Part shown: positions 18,354 to 28,082 of the stretch, piece by piece
Numbering within the stretch: the first letter of the stretch is position 1
Layout of the letters: each line of letters starts with the position of its first letter
NCBI GenBank assembly: GCA_016719055.1
Contig: JADKAW010000028.1
Span: forward strand, 15,030-79,029
Length of the DNA: 64,000 bases
Direction: 5' to 3'
Origin: Candidatus Rhodoferax mariagerensis
GTDB lineage: Bacteria; Pseudomonadota; Gammaproteobacteria; Burkholderiales; Burkholderiaceae_C
Translations under genes and position numbers: made by a program
The notes under the pieces: generated by a model
Database searches by the model: none
Told to the model about the DNA's origin: nothing
What the model saw: only the letters and a program-made list of their open reading frames with translations

Positions 18354-19349
18354 GGCGGCATCGCGGGCAAAATAGGTCAGCACTCCATCGGCCCCGGCGC
18401 GCTTGAAGGCGAGCAGGCTTTCCATCATCACTGCGTCGTGGTCAAGCCAGCCATTTTGCGCGGCGGCTTTGAGCATGGCGTATTCACCCGACACCTGGTA
18501 GGCAAAGGTCGGGATGCGGAACTCGTCCTTGACGCGTCGTACCACGTCCAGATAGGGCATGCCGGGCTTGACCATCACCATGTCGGCACCTTCGGCAATG
18601 TCCATGGCGACTTCGCGCAGCGCCTCGTCGCTGTTGCCGGGGTCCATCTGATAGACCTTTTTATTGCTTTTGCCCAGGTTGCCGGCCGAACCCACGGCAT
18701 CGCGAAACGGGCCATAAAAGGCACTGGCGTATTTGGCGCTGTAGGCCATGATGCGGGTGTGGACAAAATGGTGCGCTTCCAGCGCCTGGCGGATGGCACC
18801 AATACGCCCATCCATCATGTCGCTGGGTGCCACGATGTCGGCACCCGCACCCGCCTGCGTCAGCGCCTGTTTGATCAGTATCTCAACCGTGGCATCGTTC
18901 ATGATGTAACCGTCCTCAGAAGCGCGGGGGTCGGGCAGGCCGTCCTGGCCATGGCTGGTGAAAGGGTCAAGCGCCACATCACACATCAGTCCGAGCTGCG
19001 GAAATTCTTTCTTTAGCGCCTGGACCACGCGCGGGATCAGTCCGTCTGGGTTCAGTGCCTCGCGCCCGTCGGGCGTTTTGAGCGAGGAGTCAATGACCGG
19101 GAACAATGCCATCACCGGAATGCCCAGTTTGACGCAGTCTTCAGCCACCGGCATGAGCAAGTCCAGGCTCAGGCGCTCAACACCTGGCATCGAGACCACA
19201 GCTTGGCGTTGCTGTTGCCCATCCACCACAAACACCGGATAAATCAGGTCACAGGGCTTGACCTGATTCTCGCGAACCAGGTCGCGGGTGAAGCTGTCGC
19301 GACGCAAGCGCCGTGGACGGCCAAGCGGATAAATGGCATAGGGTGTCAT
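18333..19349 (-). CDS. hemB: Delta-aminolevulinic acid dehydratase (porphobilinogen synthase)
   Basis: Cytoplasmic heme-pathway enzyme of 338 residues that joins two 5-aminolevulinates into porphobilinogen. Both Schiff-base lysines are present, in MAYSAKYASAFYGPFRDA and in MVMVKPGMPYLDVVRRVK. The metal-site and allosteric stretches MCDVALDPFTSHGQDG and GADIVAPSDMMDGRIGAIR are also there. The Asp-rich variant (ALDPFTSHGQDG without the Cys triad) indicates the Mg-dependent rather than the Zn-dependent class. hemJ, acting later in the same pathway, lies divergently 220 bases away. Confidence 0.96.
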   Translation of the reverse strand: MTPYAIYPLGRPRRLRRDSFTRDLVRENQVKPCDLIYPVFVVDGQQQRQAVVSMPGVERLSLDLLMPVAEDCVKLGIPVMALFPVIDSSLKTPDGREALNPDGLIPRVVQALKKEFPQLGLMCDVALDPFTSHGQDGLPDPRASEDGYIMNDATVEILIKQALTQAGAGADIVAPSDMMDGRIGAIRQALEAHHFVHTRIMAYSAKYASAFYGPFRDAVGSAGNLGKSNKKVYQMDPGNSDEALREVAMDIAEGADMVMVKPGMPYLDVVRRVKDEFRIPTFAYQVSGEYAMLKAAAQNGWLDHDAVMMESLLAFKRAGADGVLTYFARDAAKLLQIR

Positions 19350-19409
19350 GACTGAAGGCTTTCAAAAAGGTGTTCCCGATCGTAATTTCAAAATATTTTT
19401 GTTGCAGGG

Positions 19410-19437
19410 TTGAAAGTCACAATTTTTTTTGTTAAAT
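19410..19437 (+). promoter_or_regulatory. Promoter of the putative small RNA
   Basis: TTGAAA (19410-19415), a 16-base spacer and TTAAAT (19432-19437) predict a transcription start near 19444. No ORF follows at that point, so the product should be a short RNA. Confidence 0.6.
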
Positions 19438-19443
19438 TAGACC

Positions 19444-19544
19444 CCGGGCAGTTTACTGCTCCCCGCTTTTCCTCCCTGAGCGGGGCCTTGATGTGTGACA
19501 GCAAATAGGCTTACCACCCCAGCCCTCGTGCTGGGGTTTTTTTT
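19444..19544 (+). ncRNA. Putative ~100-nt small RNA with an anti-Shine-Dalgarno loop
   Basis: Between hemB and hemJ lies a compact unit. A promoter precedes it. A hairpin pairs CCCCGC (19461-19466) with GCGGGG (19480-19485) and exposes the loop TTTTCCTCCCTGA. A rho-independent terminator with CCCCAGC (19517-19523) and GCTGGGG (19530-19536) ends in eight T. The looped CCUCC is complementary to the Shine-Dalgarno GGAGG, as in several trans-acting sRNAs with CU-rich loops. An alternative fold pairs GGGCAG (19446-19451) with the CTGCTC that precedes the stem. Because hemJ starts 28 bases after the terminator, an attenuated hemJ leader is the main alternative. Confidence 0.6.
19517..19544 (+). terminator. 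Rho-independent terminator upstream of hemJ
   Basis: A seven-base-pair GC-rich stem (CCCCAGC / GCTGGGG), a six-base loop and eight T. It would end the small RNA, or attenuate hemJ. Confidence 0.85.
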
Positions 19545-19571
19545 GCCTGTCTATTTGAGTAAACTGACATC

Positions 19572-20039
19572 ATGCTCTGGATCAAGTCACTTCATATTGT
19601 TTTTGTTGCCAGCTGGTTCGCGGGCCTGTTTTATTTGCCGCGCATTTTTGTCAATCTGGCCATGGTGCCCGCCGACTCAAAAGCAGAGCGAGACCGCTTG
19701 CTGCTGATGGCACGCAAGCTGTTGCGATTTATGACCATCATCGCGGTTCCGGCAATTGTTTTCGGCCTGTGGCTGTGGATTGATTACGGCATTGGCGTTT
19801 TCGGCCTGAAGATTTTGATTGGCTACGGCATTGGCTGGGGGCCGGGTAACGGCTGGATGCATGCCAAACTCTTGGGTGTTGCGCTGGTGATTGGCTACCA
19901 CCATGCCTGCAGCGTGATGTTGAACAAGATTGTTCGAGGTGAGCAGCGCCATAGTCACGTCTGGTACCGCTGGTTTAATGAAGCACCGGTGATTCTGATG
20001 CTGATCATTGTGTGTTTGGTGGTGCTTAAACCATTCTGA
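19572..20039 (+). CDS. hemJ: Protoporphyrinogen IX oxidase, HemJ type
   Basis: Integral membrane protein of 155 residues with four hydrophobic segments. It carries the family hallmarks SLHIVFVASWFAGLFYLPRIFV (conserved His8) and WMHAKLLGVALVIGYHHAC. HemJ oxidises protoporphyrinogen IX in heme synthesis and replaces HemG or HemY in many proteobacteria. The position opposite hemB supports the role. No Shine-Dalgarno is visible. TAAACT stands six bases before ATG, so the transcript may be leaderless. Confidence 0.9.
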   Translation: MLWIKSLHIVFVASWFAGLFYLPRIFVNLAMVPADSKAERDRLLLMARKLLRFMTIIAVPAIVFGLWLWIDYGIGVFGLKILIGYGIGWGPGNGWMHAKLLGVALVIGYHHACSVMLNKIVRGEQRHSHVWYRWFNEAPVILMLIIVCLVVLKPF

Positions 20040-20046
20040 AGCTGCC

Positions 20047-21147
20047 ATGCCGATGCACAAGACTTCGGCATGGCCACTGGCTTTGGTCTACTTTGGGCTG
20101 ATCGTCTACGCCAGTCTGTACCCTTTTTCCCTTTGGCGAGACCAGGGCGTTGCGCCCTGGTTGTTCTGGATGGCCCCATGGCCCAGGTACTGGACACGGT
20201 TTGACGTGATGGCCAATGTGCTCGGCTATGTGCCACTTGGGTTTTTGCTGGCTTTAAGTGCCTTGCGCACTGGTCGTGTACGGTTTGCTTTTTCCTCGGC
20301 ATTTCTAGTGACCATGGGATTGTCTTTCACACTGGAATCATTGCAGGTGTTTCTGCCAGATCGGGTGCCTTCAAACCTAGACCTGGTACTCAATACTGCC
20401 GGTGGTGCGCTGGGCGCAGCACTGGCCATGATCATGGAAAAGTCGGGCGTTTTGCAGCGCTGGAGCCGGTTTCGTGCCGACTGGTTTATCGAGGAGTCGC
20501 GCGGTGCGCTGGTGTTGCTGGCCTTGTGGCCGGTCGCCTTGCTGTTTCCAACGGCAGTGCCTTTTGGGTTGGGCCAGGTGATGGAGCGTCTGGAAATGGC
20601 GTTGGCAGAGCTGCTGGCCGATAGTCATTTTGTTGAATGGTTGCCATTGCGGGAGGTCGAGTTGCAACCTCTGACTTTTGGTGCAGAGTGGCTTTGTGTG
20701 GTGCTGGGTGTTCTGATTCCTGGCTTGCTGGGTTTTTGCGTGATTGAGCGCCGCATCAAGCGCATTTGGTTCCTGCTCTGGATGGTGACCTTGGGGGTTG
20801 GTGCAACAGGTTTGAGCGCAGCGTTGAGTTTTGGCCCTGAACACGCTTGGGACTGGTTGGTTACACCGGTTGAGGTGGCCCTAACGACTGCCCTTTTGAT
20901 TTTGCTTGTCTTTTTATGGCTACAACAGCGATCAGCTGCGGCGTTTTCGGTGTTGGCGCTGGGTGTTTATCTGAGTCTTCTCAACCAGACCTCGACCGGC
21001 CCATATTTTGAACAGACTCTTTTCATGTGGGAGCAAGGCCGTTTTATTCGATTTCATGGCTTGGCTCAATGGCTAGGCTGGTTATGGCCGTTTGCCGCAT
21101 TGGTATATGTGTTGAGTTTGGTCTGGCACAAAGACTCAAAAAACTAA
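20047..21147 (+). CDS. VanZ family membrane protein
   Basis: A 366-residue polytopic protein starting seven bases after hemJ. The N-terminal third carries the VanZ pattern YPFSLWR, FDVMANVLGYVPLGFLLAL, SFTLESLQVFLP and SNLDLVLNTAGGALGA. The C-terminal part holds four to five more membrane segments without a recognised domain. VanZ itself gives low teicoplanin resistance, but the function of chromosomal relatives is unknown. ATG 20047 is chosen; ATG 20053 is also possible. This is one of two VanZ-like genes in the window. Confidence 0.82.
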   Translation: MPMHKTSAWPLALVYFGLIVYASLYPFSLWRDQGVAPWLFWMAPWPRYWTRFDVMANVLGYVPLGFLLALSALRTGRVRFAFSSAFLVTMGLSFTLESLQVFLPDRVPSNLDLVLNTAGGALGAALAMIMEKSGVLQRWSRFRADWFIEESRGALVLLALWPVALLFPTAVPFGLGQVMERLEMALAELLADSHFVEWLPLREVELQPLTFGAEWLCVVLGVLIPGLLGFCVIERRIKRIWFLLWMVTLGVGATGLSAALSFGPEHAWDWLVTPVEVALTTALLILLVFLWLQQRSAAAFSVLALGVYLSLLNQTSTGPYFEQTLFMWEQGRFIRFHGLAQWLGWLWPFAALVYVLSLVWHKDSKN

Positions 21148-21157
21148 AATTGCACTC

Positions 21158-21535
21158 ATGAACCTTATTAAAACCACCCCAGCTGTAAGCTCTGAGCGCC
21201 TGTCTGACGCGAGTTATTACCAACGACATATCTTTTTTTGTCTGAACCAGCGGGACAACGGCGAAAGCTGTTGCGCCCAATTTGACGCCAGCACGGCGTT
21301 TGAGCGCTGCAAGTCCCAGGTCAAGGCGGCTGGCCTGGCTGGCCCCGGCCAGGTCCGGGTCAACAAAGCCGGCTGCCTGGACCGCTGCGCCGGCGGCCCG
21401 GTGGCTGTGGTTTACCCAGAGGCTGTCTGGTACAGTTATGTTGATAGCGCAGACGTTGACGAAATTGTTGAGTCGCACCTGAAAAATGGTCAGGTTGTGC
21501 ATCGCCTGCTGACACCAGCCCACTTGGGGCGTTGA
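21158..21535 (+). CDS. Thioredoxin-like [2Fe-2S] ferredoxin
   Basis: A 125-residue soluble protein. The likely cluster ligands are Cys28 in HIFFCLNQR, Cys38 or Cys39 in GESCCAQF, and the C-terminal pair Cys73 and Cys77 in AGCLDRCAGGP, the spacing of thioredoxin-fold 2Fe-2S ferredoxins. GPVAVVYPEAVWYSYV after the second pair is also typical of the family. The redox partner is unknown. TAAAAT ends seven bases before ATG with no Shine-Dalgarno, suggesting a leaderless message. Confidence 0.87.
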   Translation: MNLIKTTPAVSSERLSDASYYQRHIFFCLNQRDNGESCCAQFDASTAFERCKSQVKAAGLAGPGQVRVNKAGCLDRCAGGPVAVVYPEAVWYSYVDSADVDEIVESHLKNGQVVHRLLTPAHLGR

Positions 21536-21550
21536 ATTTTTTAGTCTTTT

Positions 21551-21598
21551 CTTGCTCTAGCCCTTATGCAATAAGCGCTGATAGCTATATTTTTTACA
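21551..21598 (+). repeat. Dispersed AT-rich repeat, intergenic copy
   Basis: The best-preserved copy in the window. It reads TCTAGCCCTTATGCAATAAG then CGCTGATAGCTATATTTTTT, in the spacer between the ferredoxin gene and dacA. TTATGCAATAAGCGC carries the imperfect inner symmetry of the family. Confidence 0.8.
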
Positions 21599-21643
21599 TC
21601 ACTCTACAGCACTTGCCAATTCATGGCAAGCCTATAAATTCCA

Positions 21644-22789
21644 ATGAAAAAATTACTGTTGGCCCTTGTGGCTCTGCTTTGCCTGTCGGCCACCGCTCAG
21701 GTGCCCCAAGCCCCTGAAATTGCTGCCCGGTCCTATTTGTTGATGGACGTGACGGCCGATCAAATCCTGGCACAAAAAGACATCGACATGCCGGTAGAGC
21801 CAGCGTCACTGACCAAGCTGATGACCGCCTACCTGGTGTTTGACGCCCTGCGCAACAAAAAAATCGACCTCAAGCAGACCTTTGCGATAAGCGAGCGCGC
21901 CTGGAAAATCCCCGGATCCCGCATGTTTATTGATCCCAAGATGATGGTGCCGGTCGAAGACCTGATTAAAGGCATGGTGGTTCAAAGTGGCAACGATGCC
22001 ACCGTGGCGTTGGCCGAAGGGGTGGGCGGCAGTGTCGAGCGCTTTGTTCAACTGATGAACGATCAAGCCAAAGTATTGGGCATGAAATCCACCGGCTACA
22101 AGAATCCCGAGGGCTTGACCGAGCCTGGACACATCACAACAGCGCGCGACCTCAGCATCTTGGCTGTGCGATTGATGCGTGACTTTCCAGACTATGTGCC
22201 CTATTACGCCATCAAAAAATACCGCTATGTAGGAACGCCATCGGCCAACGACACCAACCGCAACTTGTTGCTTTTTCGCGACCCGACAGTCGATGGCCTG
22301 AAAACCGGACACACGGATGCCGCCGGCTACTGCCTGATCGCAACGGCGCACCGGGATGTGGCGGGCGTGGGCAGTCGCCGCATGCTATCGGTTGTGCTTG
22401 GGGCAACCAGCGAGAACGTTCGAGCCAATGAGTCCCAGAAGTTACTGAATTGGGGCTACACCGCCTATGAGGCTGTCAAATTGTTTGATGCGAATCAGCC
22501 GGTGGTGACTGCAGCGATCTGGAAAGGCAAGGAGTCAACCATTGTCTTGGGTCAGACGCGGCCCATCGTGGTAGCGGTGCCGACTGGAACAGGCGGCAAA
22601 TTGACCACCAACGTGGTGCGATCTGACCCCCTGGTTGCGCCGTTGGGCAAGGGGCAGCAACTGGGAGTTCTTAAGGTCATGGGCGGCAGCCAAATGGTGA
22701 CTGAGATACCGTTGCTGGCCTTGCAAGGTGTAGAACAGGCTGGAGTACTCGGTCGTGCTTGGGATGCATTGCGACTATGGATCAAATAG
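21644..22789 (+). CDS. dacA: D-alanyl-D-alanine carboxypeptidase, PBP5/6 type
   Basis: Periplasmic penicillin-binding protein of 381 residues that trims the terminal D-Ala from stem peptides. The signal peptide is residues 1-18. The catalytic motifs are Ser55-x-x-Lys58 in EPASLTKLM, SGN near residue 115 in VVQSGNDATVALAE, and KTG near 220 in DGLKTGHTDAAGYC. The C-terminal beta domain is followed by an amphipathic end VLGRAWDALRLWIK that would anchor it to the inner membrane. The length matches E. coli DacA and DacC. Confidence 0.93.
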   Translation: MKKLLLALVALLCLSATAQVPQAPEIAARSYLLMDVTADQILAQKDIDMPVEPASLTKLMTAYLVFDALRNKKIDLKQTFAISERAWKIPGSRMFIDPKMMVPVEDLIKGMVVQSGNDATVALAEGVGGSVERFVQLMNDQAKVLGMKSTGYKNPEGLTEPGHITTARDLSILAVRLMRDFPDYVPYYAIKKYRYVGTPSANDTNRNLLLFRDPTVDGLKTGHTDAAGYCLIATAHRDVAGVGSRRMLSVVLGATSENVRANESQKLLNWGYTAYEAVKLFDANQPVVTAAIWKGKESTIVLGQTRPIVVAVPTGTGGKLTTNVVRSDPLVAPLGKGQQLGVLKVMGGSQMVTEIPLLALQGVEQAGVLGRAWDALRLWIK

Positions 22790-22793
22790 CCGA

Positions 22794-22860
22794 TTGCAGC
22801 GACGGTTATGACCTGTTATAGTCGTGAGCTTTTCGGGAATTCCGAAGGGGCTCACGTTTT
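22794..22860 (+). promoter_or_regulatory. str operon promoter and leader hairpin
   Basis: TTGCAG (22794-22799), 17 bases, TATAGT (22817-22822) form a strong promoter for rpsL. Right after the predicted start, GTGAGC (22824-22829) pairs with GCTCAC (22850-22855) around a near-palindromic loop TTCGGGAATTCCGAA, followed by a T-rich stretch. This could be an attenuator or an mRNA-stabilising stem. Confidence 0.65.
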
Positions 22861-22924
22861 CGTTGTTTTAAAGTTTTAAGCGATTTTGGAACGTTTAGGG
22901 ATTTTTAGTTTTTAGGAGGCTCAG

Positions 22925-23302
22925 GTGCCAACCATCAATCAGTTAATTCGTCAGGGGCGTGCGGTCGAAGTGATCAAGTCCAAAAGCCCGGCGATGGAAA
23001 ATTCTCCACAACGCCGCGGTGTTTGCACCCGCGTTTACACCACGACTCCGAAAAAGCCCAACTCTGCTTTGCGTAAAGTTGCCAAAGTGCGCTTGACCAA
23101 CGGGTTTGAGGTGATTTCATACATTGGCGGCGAAGGCCACAACCTGCAGGAACACAGCGTGGTGCTGGTTCGTGGCGGTCGTGTCAAGGATTTGCCCGGT
23201 GTGCGTTACCACATCGTGCGCGGTTCGCTCGACTTGCAAGGCGTGAAAGATCGCAAGCAGTCGCGTTCCAAGTATGGTGCTAAGCGCCCCAAGGCCAAGT
23301 AA
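22925..23302 (+). CDS. rpsL: 30S ribosomal protein S12
   Basis: A 125-residue decoding-centre protein starting MPTINQLIRQGR. It keeps TPKKPNSALRKVAKVRL with Lys43 and the PGVRYHIVRG loop with Lys88, the two sites where streptomycin resistance changes occur; both lysines appear wild type. The start is GTG, with a full AGGAGG seven bases upstream. Confidence 0.98.
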   Translation: MPTINQLIRQGRAVEVIKSKSPAMENSPQRRGVCTRVYTTTPKKPNSALRKVAKVRLTNGFEVISYIGGEGHNLQEHSVVLVRGGRVKDLPGVRYHIVRGSLDLQGVKDRKQSRSKYGAKRPKAK

Positions 23303-23448
23303 CTCAACGGTTTTTTTAAACAGTGTTTGTTGCTGCGTGGCGCAGTCAGCAAACGAAGTGACCCAGGTCGGGTCGAGTAAGTGAGAGTCTTATTTTTAAC
23401 TCTCGCGGTGTTGTCAAAGACACCAACTGAAGCAATAGAGGTGAAAAA

Positions 23449-23922
23449 ATGCCACGTCGTCGCGAAGTCCCTAAACGTGAAATCCTGCCGGATCCCAAGT
23501 ACGGCAATGTCGAGCTGTCCAAATTCATGAACGTGATCATGGAAGGCGGCAAAAAAGCCGTTGCCGAGCGCATCATTTATGGTGCGCTGGAGCAGATTGA
23601 AAAGAAAAACCCAGATAAAGATCCTCTAGAAGCCTTTACCGTGGCCATCAACAATGTGAAGCCGCTGGTTGAGGTGAAGTCCCGTCGCGTTGGTGGTGCA
23701 AACTACCAGGTGCCTGTTGAAGTACGTCCGGTGCGCCGCCTGGCCCTGTCAATGCGCTGGATCAAGGAAGCCGCCCGCAAGCGTGGCGAAAAGTCCATGG
23801 CGCTTCGCTTGGCCAACGAGTTGCTGGAGGCCACTGAAGGCCGCGGCGGTGCCATGAAAAAGCGTGACGAGGTTCACCGCATGGCCGAAGCCAATAAGGC
23901 ATTCTCGCATTTCCGTTTCTAA
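23449..23922 (+). CDS. rpsG: 30S ribosomal protein S7
   Basis: A 157-residue head-domain primary binding protein (MPRRREVPKREILPDPKYG, NVKPLVEVKSRRVGGANYQVPVE, RGEKSMALRLANEL). It is preceded by GAGGTG. The 146-base gap after rpsL holds no gene. In E. coli S7 is the translational repressor of the str operon; whether that applies here cannot be seen. Confidence 0.98.
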   Translation: MPRRREVPKREILPDPKYGNVELSKFMNVIMEGGKKAVAERIIYGALEQIEKKNPDKDPLEAFTVAINNVKPLVEVKSRRVGGANYQVPVEVRPVRRLALSMRWIKEAARKRGEKSMALRLANELLEATEGRGGAMKKRDEVHRMAEANKAFSHFRF

Positions 23923-24022
23923 ATCCCACTCGACGGCATCCGGGCTTGTCCAGATGCCGCACCAACAAGGCCGCGCCTTGCGGCCTGCATCGTCTCTGAT
24001 ACAGATCACCAAAGGATCCAAC

Positions 24023-26125
24023 ATGGCTCGCCATACCCCCATTGATCGCTACCGCAATATTGGTATTTCCGCTCACATTGACGCTGGTAAAACCACCACC
24101 ACCGAGCGCGTACTTTTTTACACCGGCGTGAACCACAAAATTGGTGAAGTTCACGACGGCGCGGCCACCATGGACTGGATGGAGCAAGAACAAGAGCGTG
24201 GCATCACAATCACCTCGGCGGCTACCACCTGCTTCTGGAAAGGCATGGACAAGTCCTTGCCCGAACATCGCATCAACATCATCGACACCCCCGGTCACGT
24301 GGACTTCACGATTGAAGTCGAGCGCTCGATGCGTGTGCTGGACGGTGCCTGCATGGTCTATTGCGCCGTGGGTGGCGTGCAGCCCCAGTCCGAAACTGTC
24401 TGGCGCCAGGCCAACAAGTACAAAGTGCCTCGCCTGGCGTTTGTCAACAAGATGGACCGCACCGGTGCCAATTTCTTCAAGGTCGTTGAGCAAATGAAGC
24501 TGCGCCTGAAAGCCAGCCCGGTTCCGATGGTCATCCCGATTGGTGCCGAAGAAAACTTCACCGGCGTGGTGGACCTGATCAAGATGAAAGCCATCATCTG
24601 GGACGAAGTCTCGCAAGGGATGTTGTTTGATTACCGTGAAATTCCAGCTGAACTGCTGGAATTGGCCAAAGAATGGCGCGAAAAAATGGTTGAAGCAGCC
24701 GCTGAAGCCTCTGAAGAATTCATGAACAAGTACCTTGAAGAAGGTGACTTGACCGAAGAAGAGATAAAGCTCGGCATTCGCACCCGCACCATTGCCAGCG
24801 AAATTCAACCGATGTATTGTGGCTCAGCTTTCAAGAACAAGGGTGTTCAGCGTATGCTGGATGCGGTGATCGAATTCATGCCGTCACCGGTGGACATTCC
24901 CCCTGTCAAGGGGATGGACGAAGATGAAAATCCTGTCACTCGCAAGGCTGATGACAGCGAGAAATTTTCTGCATTGGCGTTTAAGTTGATGACCGATCCG
25001 TTTGTGGGGCAGTTGACTTTTGTTCGCGTTTACTCTGGTGTATTGACCAAGGGAGATACTGTTTTCAACCCTATTCGTGGGAAAAAGGAGCGTATCGGTC
25101 GTATCGTGCAGATGCATGCCAACAATCGTGAAGAAGTCAGCGAAATTCGCGCGGGTGACATCGCCGCTTGTATCGGCCTCAAAGACGTCACCACCGGCGA
25201 AACGCTATGTGACCCGTCGGCCATCGTGATGCTTGAGCGCATGATCTTCCCTGAACCTGTGATTACCCAAGCTGTAGAGCCAAAGACCAAAGTTGACCAG
25301 GAAAAAATGGGCATCGCACTGCAGCGTTTGGCCCAGGAAGATCCGTCGTTCCGCGTCAAAACCGACGAAGAATCAGGCCAAACCCTGATCGCCGGTATGG
25401 GCGAGCTTCACCTGGAAATCATTGTTGACCGCATGAAGCGCGAGTTTGGCGTGGAGGCCAACGTCGGCAAGCCTCAGGTGGCCTACCGCGAAACCATCCG
25501 CAAAACCATCGAAGATGCTGAAGGTAAGTTCGTCCGTCAGTCTGGTGGTAAAGGGCAGTACGGCCACGTGGTCTTGAAGATTGAGCCCAATGAGGCTGGC
25601 AAAGGTATCGAATTTGTAGACGCGATCAAGGGCGGCGTGGTACCGCGTGAATACATTCCAGCGGTGGAAAAAGGTATCCACGAAGCGGTGACGCAAGGTG
25701 TGCTAGCGGGCTACCCGGTGGTTGATGTCAAAGTTACGTTGCATTTCGGCTCTTACCATGACGTGGATTCGAACGAACTGGCCTTCAAGATGGCGGCGAT
25801 TTTTGGCTTCAAGGAAGGTTGCCGCAAGGCAGGGCCAGTCATTCTTGAACCGATGATGGCAGTTGAAGTCGAAACCCCGGAAGACTACGCCGGCAACGTG
25901 ATGGGCGATTTGTCTTCCCGCCGCGGTATGGTGCAAGGCATGGAAGACATGGTCGGCGGTGGCAAGGCCATCAAGGCCGAAGTACCGCTGTCGGAAATGT
26001 TCGGATATTCCACCACCCTGCGTTCGATGTCGCAAGGGCGTGCAACTTACACGATGGAATTCAAGCATTACACAGAAGCTCCACGTAACGTGTCTGAAGC
26101 CATCATGGCCTCAAGGGCCAAATAA
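24023..26125 (+). CDS. fusA: Elongation factor G
   Basis: Translational GTPase of 700 residues that drives ribosomal translocation. G1 is AHIDAGKTTTTE near residues 18-25, G3 is DTPGHVDF near 89, and G4 is NKMDRTG near 143. The later domains keep QSGGKGQYGHVVLKIEP and YHDVDSNELAFKMAA. ATG 24023 has AAAGGA nine bases before it and gives the standard start MARHTPIDRYRNIG, so the longer open frame from 23864 is rejected. Confidence 0.98.
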   Translation: MARHTPIDRYRNIGISAHIDAGKTTTTERVLFYTGVNHKIGEVHDGAATMDWMEQEQERGITITSAATTCFWKGMDKSLPEHRINIIDTPGHVDFTIEVERSMRVLDGACMVYCAVGGVQPQSETVWRQANKYKVPRLAFVNKMDRTGANFFKVVEQMKLRLKASPVPMVIPIGAEENFTGVVDLIKMKAIIWDEVSQGMLFDYREIPAELLELAKEWREKMVEAAAEASEEFMNKYLEEGDLTEEEIKLGIRTRTIASEIQPMYCGSAFKNKGVQRMLDAVIEFMPSPVDIPPVKGMDEDENPVTRKADDSEKFSALAFKLMTDPFVGQLTFVRVYSGVLTKGDTVFNPIRGKKERIGRIVQMHANNREEVSEIRAGDIAACIGLKDVTTGETLCDPSAIVMLERMIFPEPVITQAVEPKTKVDQEKMGIALQRLAQEDPSFRVKTDEESGQTLIAGMGELHLEIIVDRMKREFGVEANVGKPQVAYRETIRKTIEDAEGKFVRQSGGKGQYGHVVLKIEPNEAGKGIEFVDAIKGGVVPREYIPAVEKGIHEAVTQGVLAGYPVVDVKVTLHFGSYHDVDSNELAFKMAAIFGFKEGCRKAGPVILEPMMAVEVETPEDYAGNVMGDLSSRRGMVQGMEDMVGGGKAIKAEVPLSEMFGYSTTLRSMSQGRATYTMEFKHYTEAPRNVSEAIMASRAK

Positions 26126-26307
26126 TTTTCAGGTGCCGGATCAAGATTCGCATAGCGAATTTGCTCGGGCATCTCTGATTGCAGCTGACTGGATAGTTCG
26201 ACCTGTCTGCGACGATGTGCCACCCTGTTTCCCGTGCGGGGCGAACCAGCAACATCGTGCAAACATTAAACCAATACACGGGAATTAGCTCTTTGGAGAA
26301 TTGAAAA

Positions 26308-27498
<1,191 letters not shown>

Positions 27499-27568
27499 TA
27501 TTTTGCGGGACAGACCCAAGCTTCACGCAGTGAACCAGCTCTGTCCTCAACTGATTAGAAAGAAATTA

Positions 27569-27883
27569 ATGGCAACCAAACAAAAAATCCGCATCCGCCT
27601 GAAGGCATTTGATTACAAGTTGATCGATCAGTCAGCAGCCGAAATCGTCGATACCGCCAAGCGCACCGGCGCGATTGTCAAGGGCCCCGTGCCGTTGCCA
27701 ACACGGATGAAGCGTTTTGACATCTTGCGTTCACCGCACGTCAACAAGACCAGTCGTGATCAGTTCGAAATCCGTACGCATCAGCGCTTGATGGACATCG
27801 TTGATCCGACTGACAAGACGGTTGACGCTTTAATGAAGCTCGACTTGCCTGCTGGCGTGGACGTCGAGATCAAGCTTCAGTAG
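27569..27883 (+). CDS. rpsJ: 30S ribosomal protein S10
   Basis: A 104-residue 30S head protein that also works as NusE in antitermination (MATKQKIRIRLKAFDYKLIDQSAAEIV, GPVPLPTRMKRFDILRSPHVNKTSRDQFEIRTHQR). ATG 27569 has AGAAAG upstream and matches the family start. A 199-base gap with its own promoter separates it from rplC, so it probably reads with the str genes as well. Confidence 0.98.
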   Translation: MATKQKIRIRLKAFDYKLIDQSAAEIVDTAKRTGAIVKGPVPLPTRMKRFDILRSPHVNKTSRDQFEIRTHQRLMDIVDPTDKTVDALMKLDLPAGVDVEIKLQ

Positions 27884-27943
27884 ATAACTTCTGTGAATGA
27901 TGCACTTCGGTGCGGCCTTCATGGTTTTGAGTATTAGTTTTGC

Positions 27944-27973
27944 TTGTTTTTATTGGTCAGCAACTGCTATACT
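27944..27973 (+). promoter_or_regulatory. Promoter between rpsJ and rplC
   Basis: TTGTTT (27944-27949), 18 bases and TATACT (27968-27973) preceded by TGC form an extended -10 promoter. It would start the rplC-rpsQ transcript near 27980. Confidence 0.6.
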
Positions 27974-27979
27974 CAATGG

Positions 27980-28012
27980 CTCTGCTAAGCTTAACGGTCC
28001 GGCAGAGTTTTA
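27980..28012 (+). terminator. Leader stem-loop before rplC
   Basis: CTCTGC (27980-27985) pairs with GCAGAG (28002-28007), followed by TTTTATT. It lies at the very start of the predicted rplC leader, so it could attenuate the S10 genes or end transcripts coming from rpsJ. The six-base-pair stem is modest. Confidence 0.4.
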
Positions 28013-28082
28013 TTAACAGTCTCTCACAAGAAAACGTGTACAGCCAATTGAAGTTGTACCGGTGAGAGTTACGGAGAAAACA

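Noticed and set aside
26126..26307. tRNA-like look of the fusA-tuf spacer
   Set aside because: No cloverleaf with a proper acceptor stem, anticodon arm and TTCGANTC arm can be drawn; only short GC stems exist.
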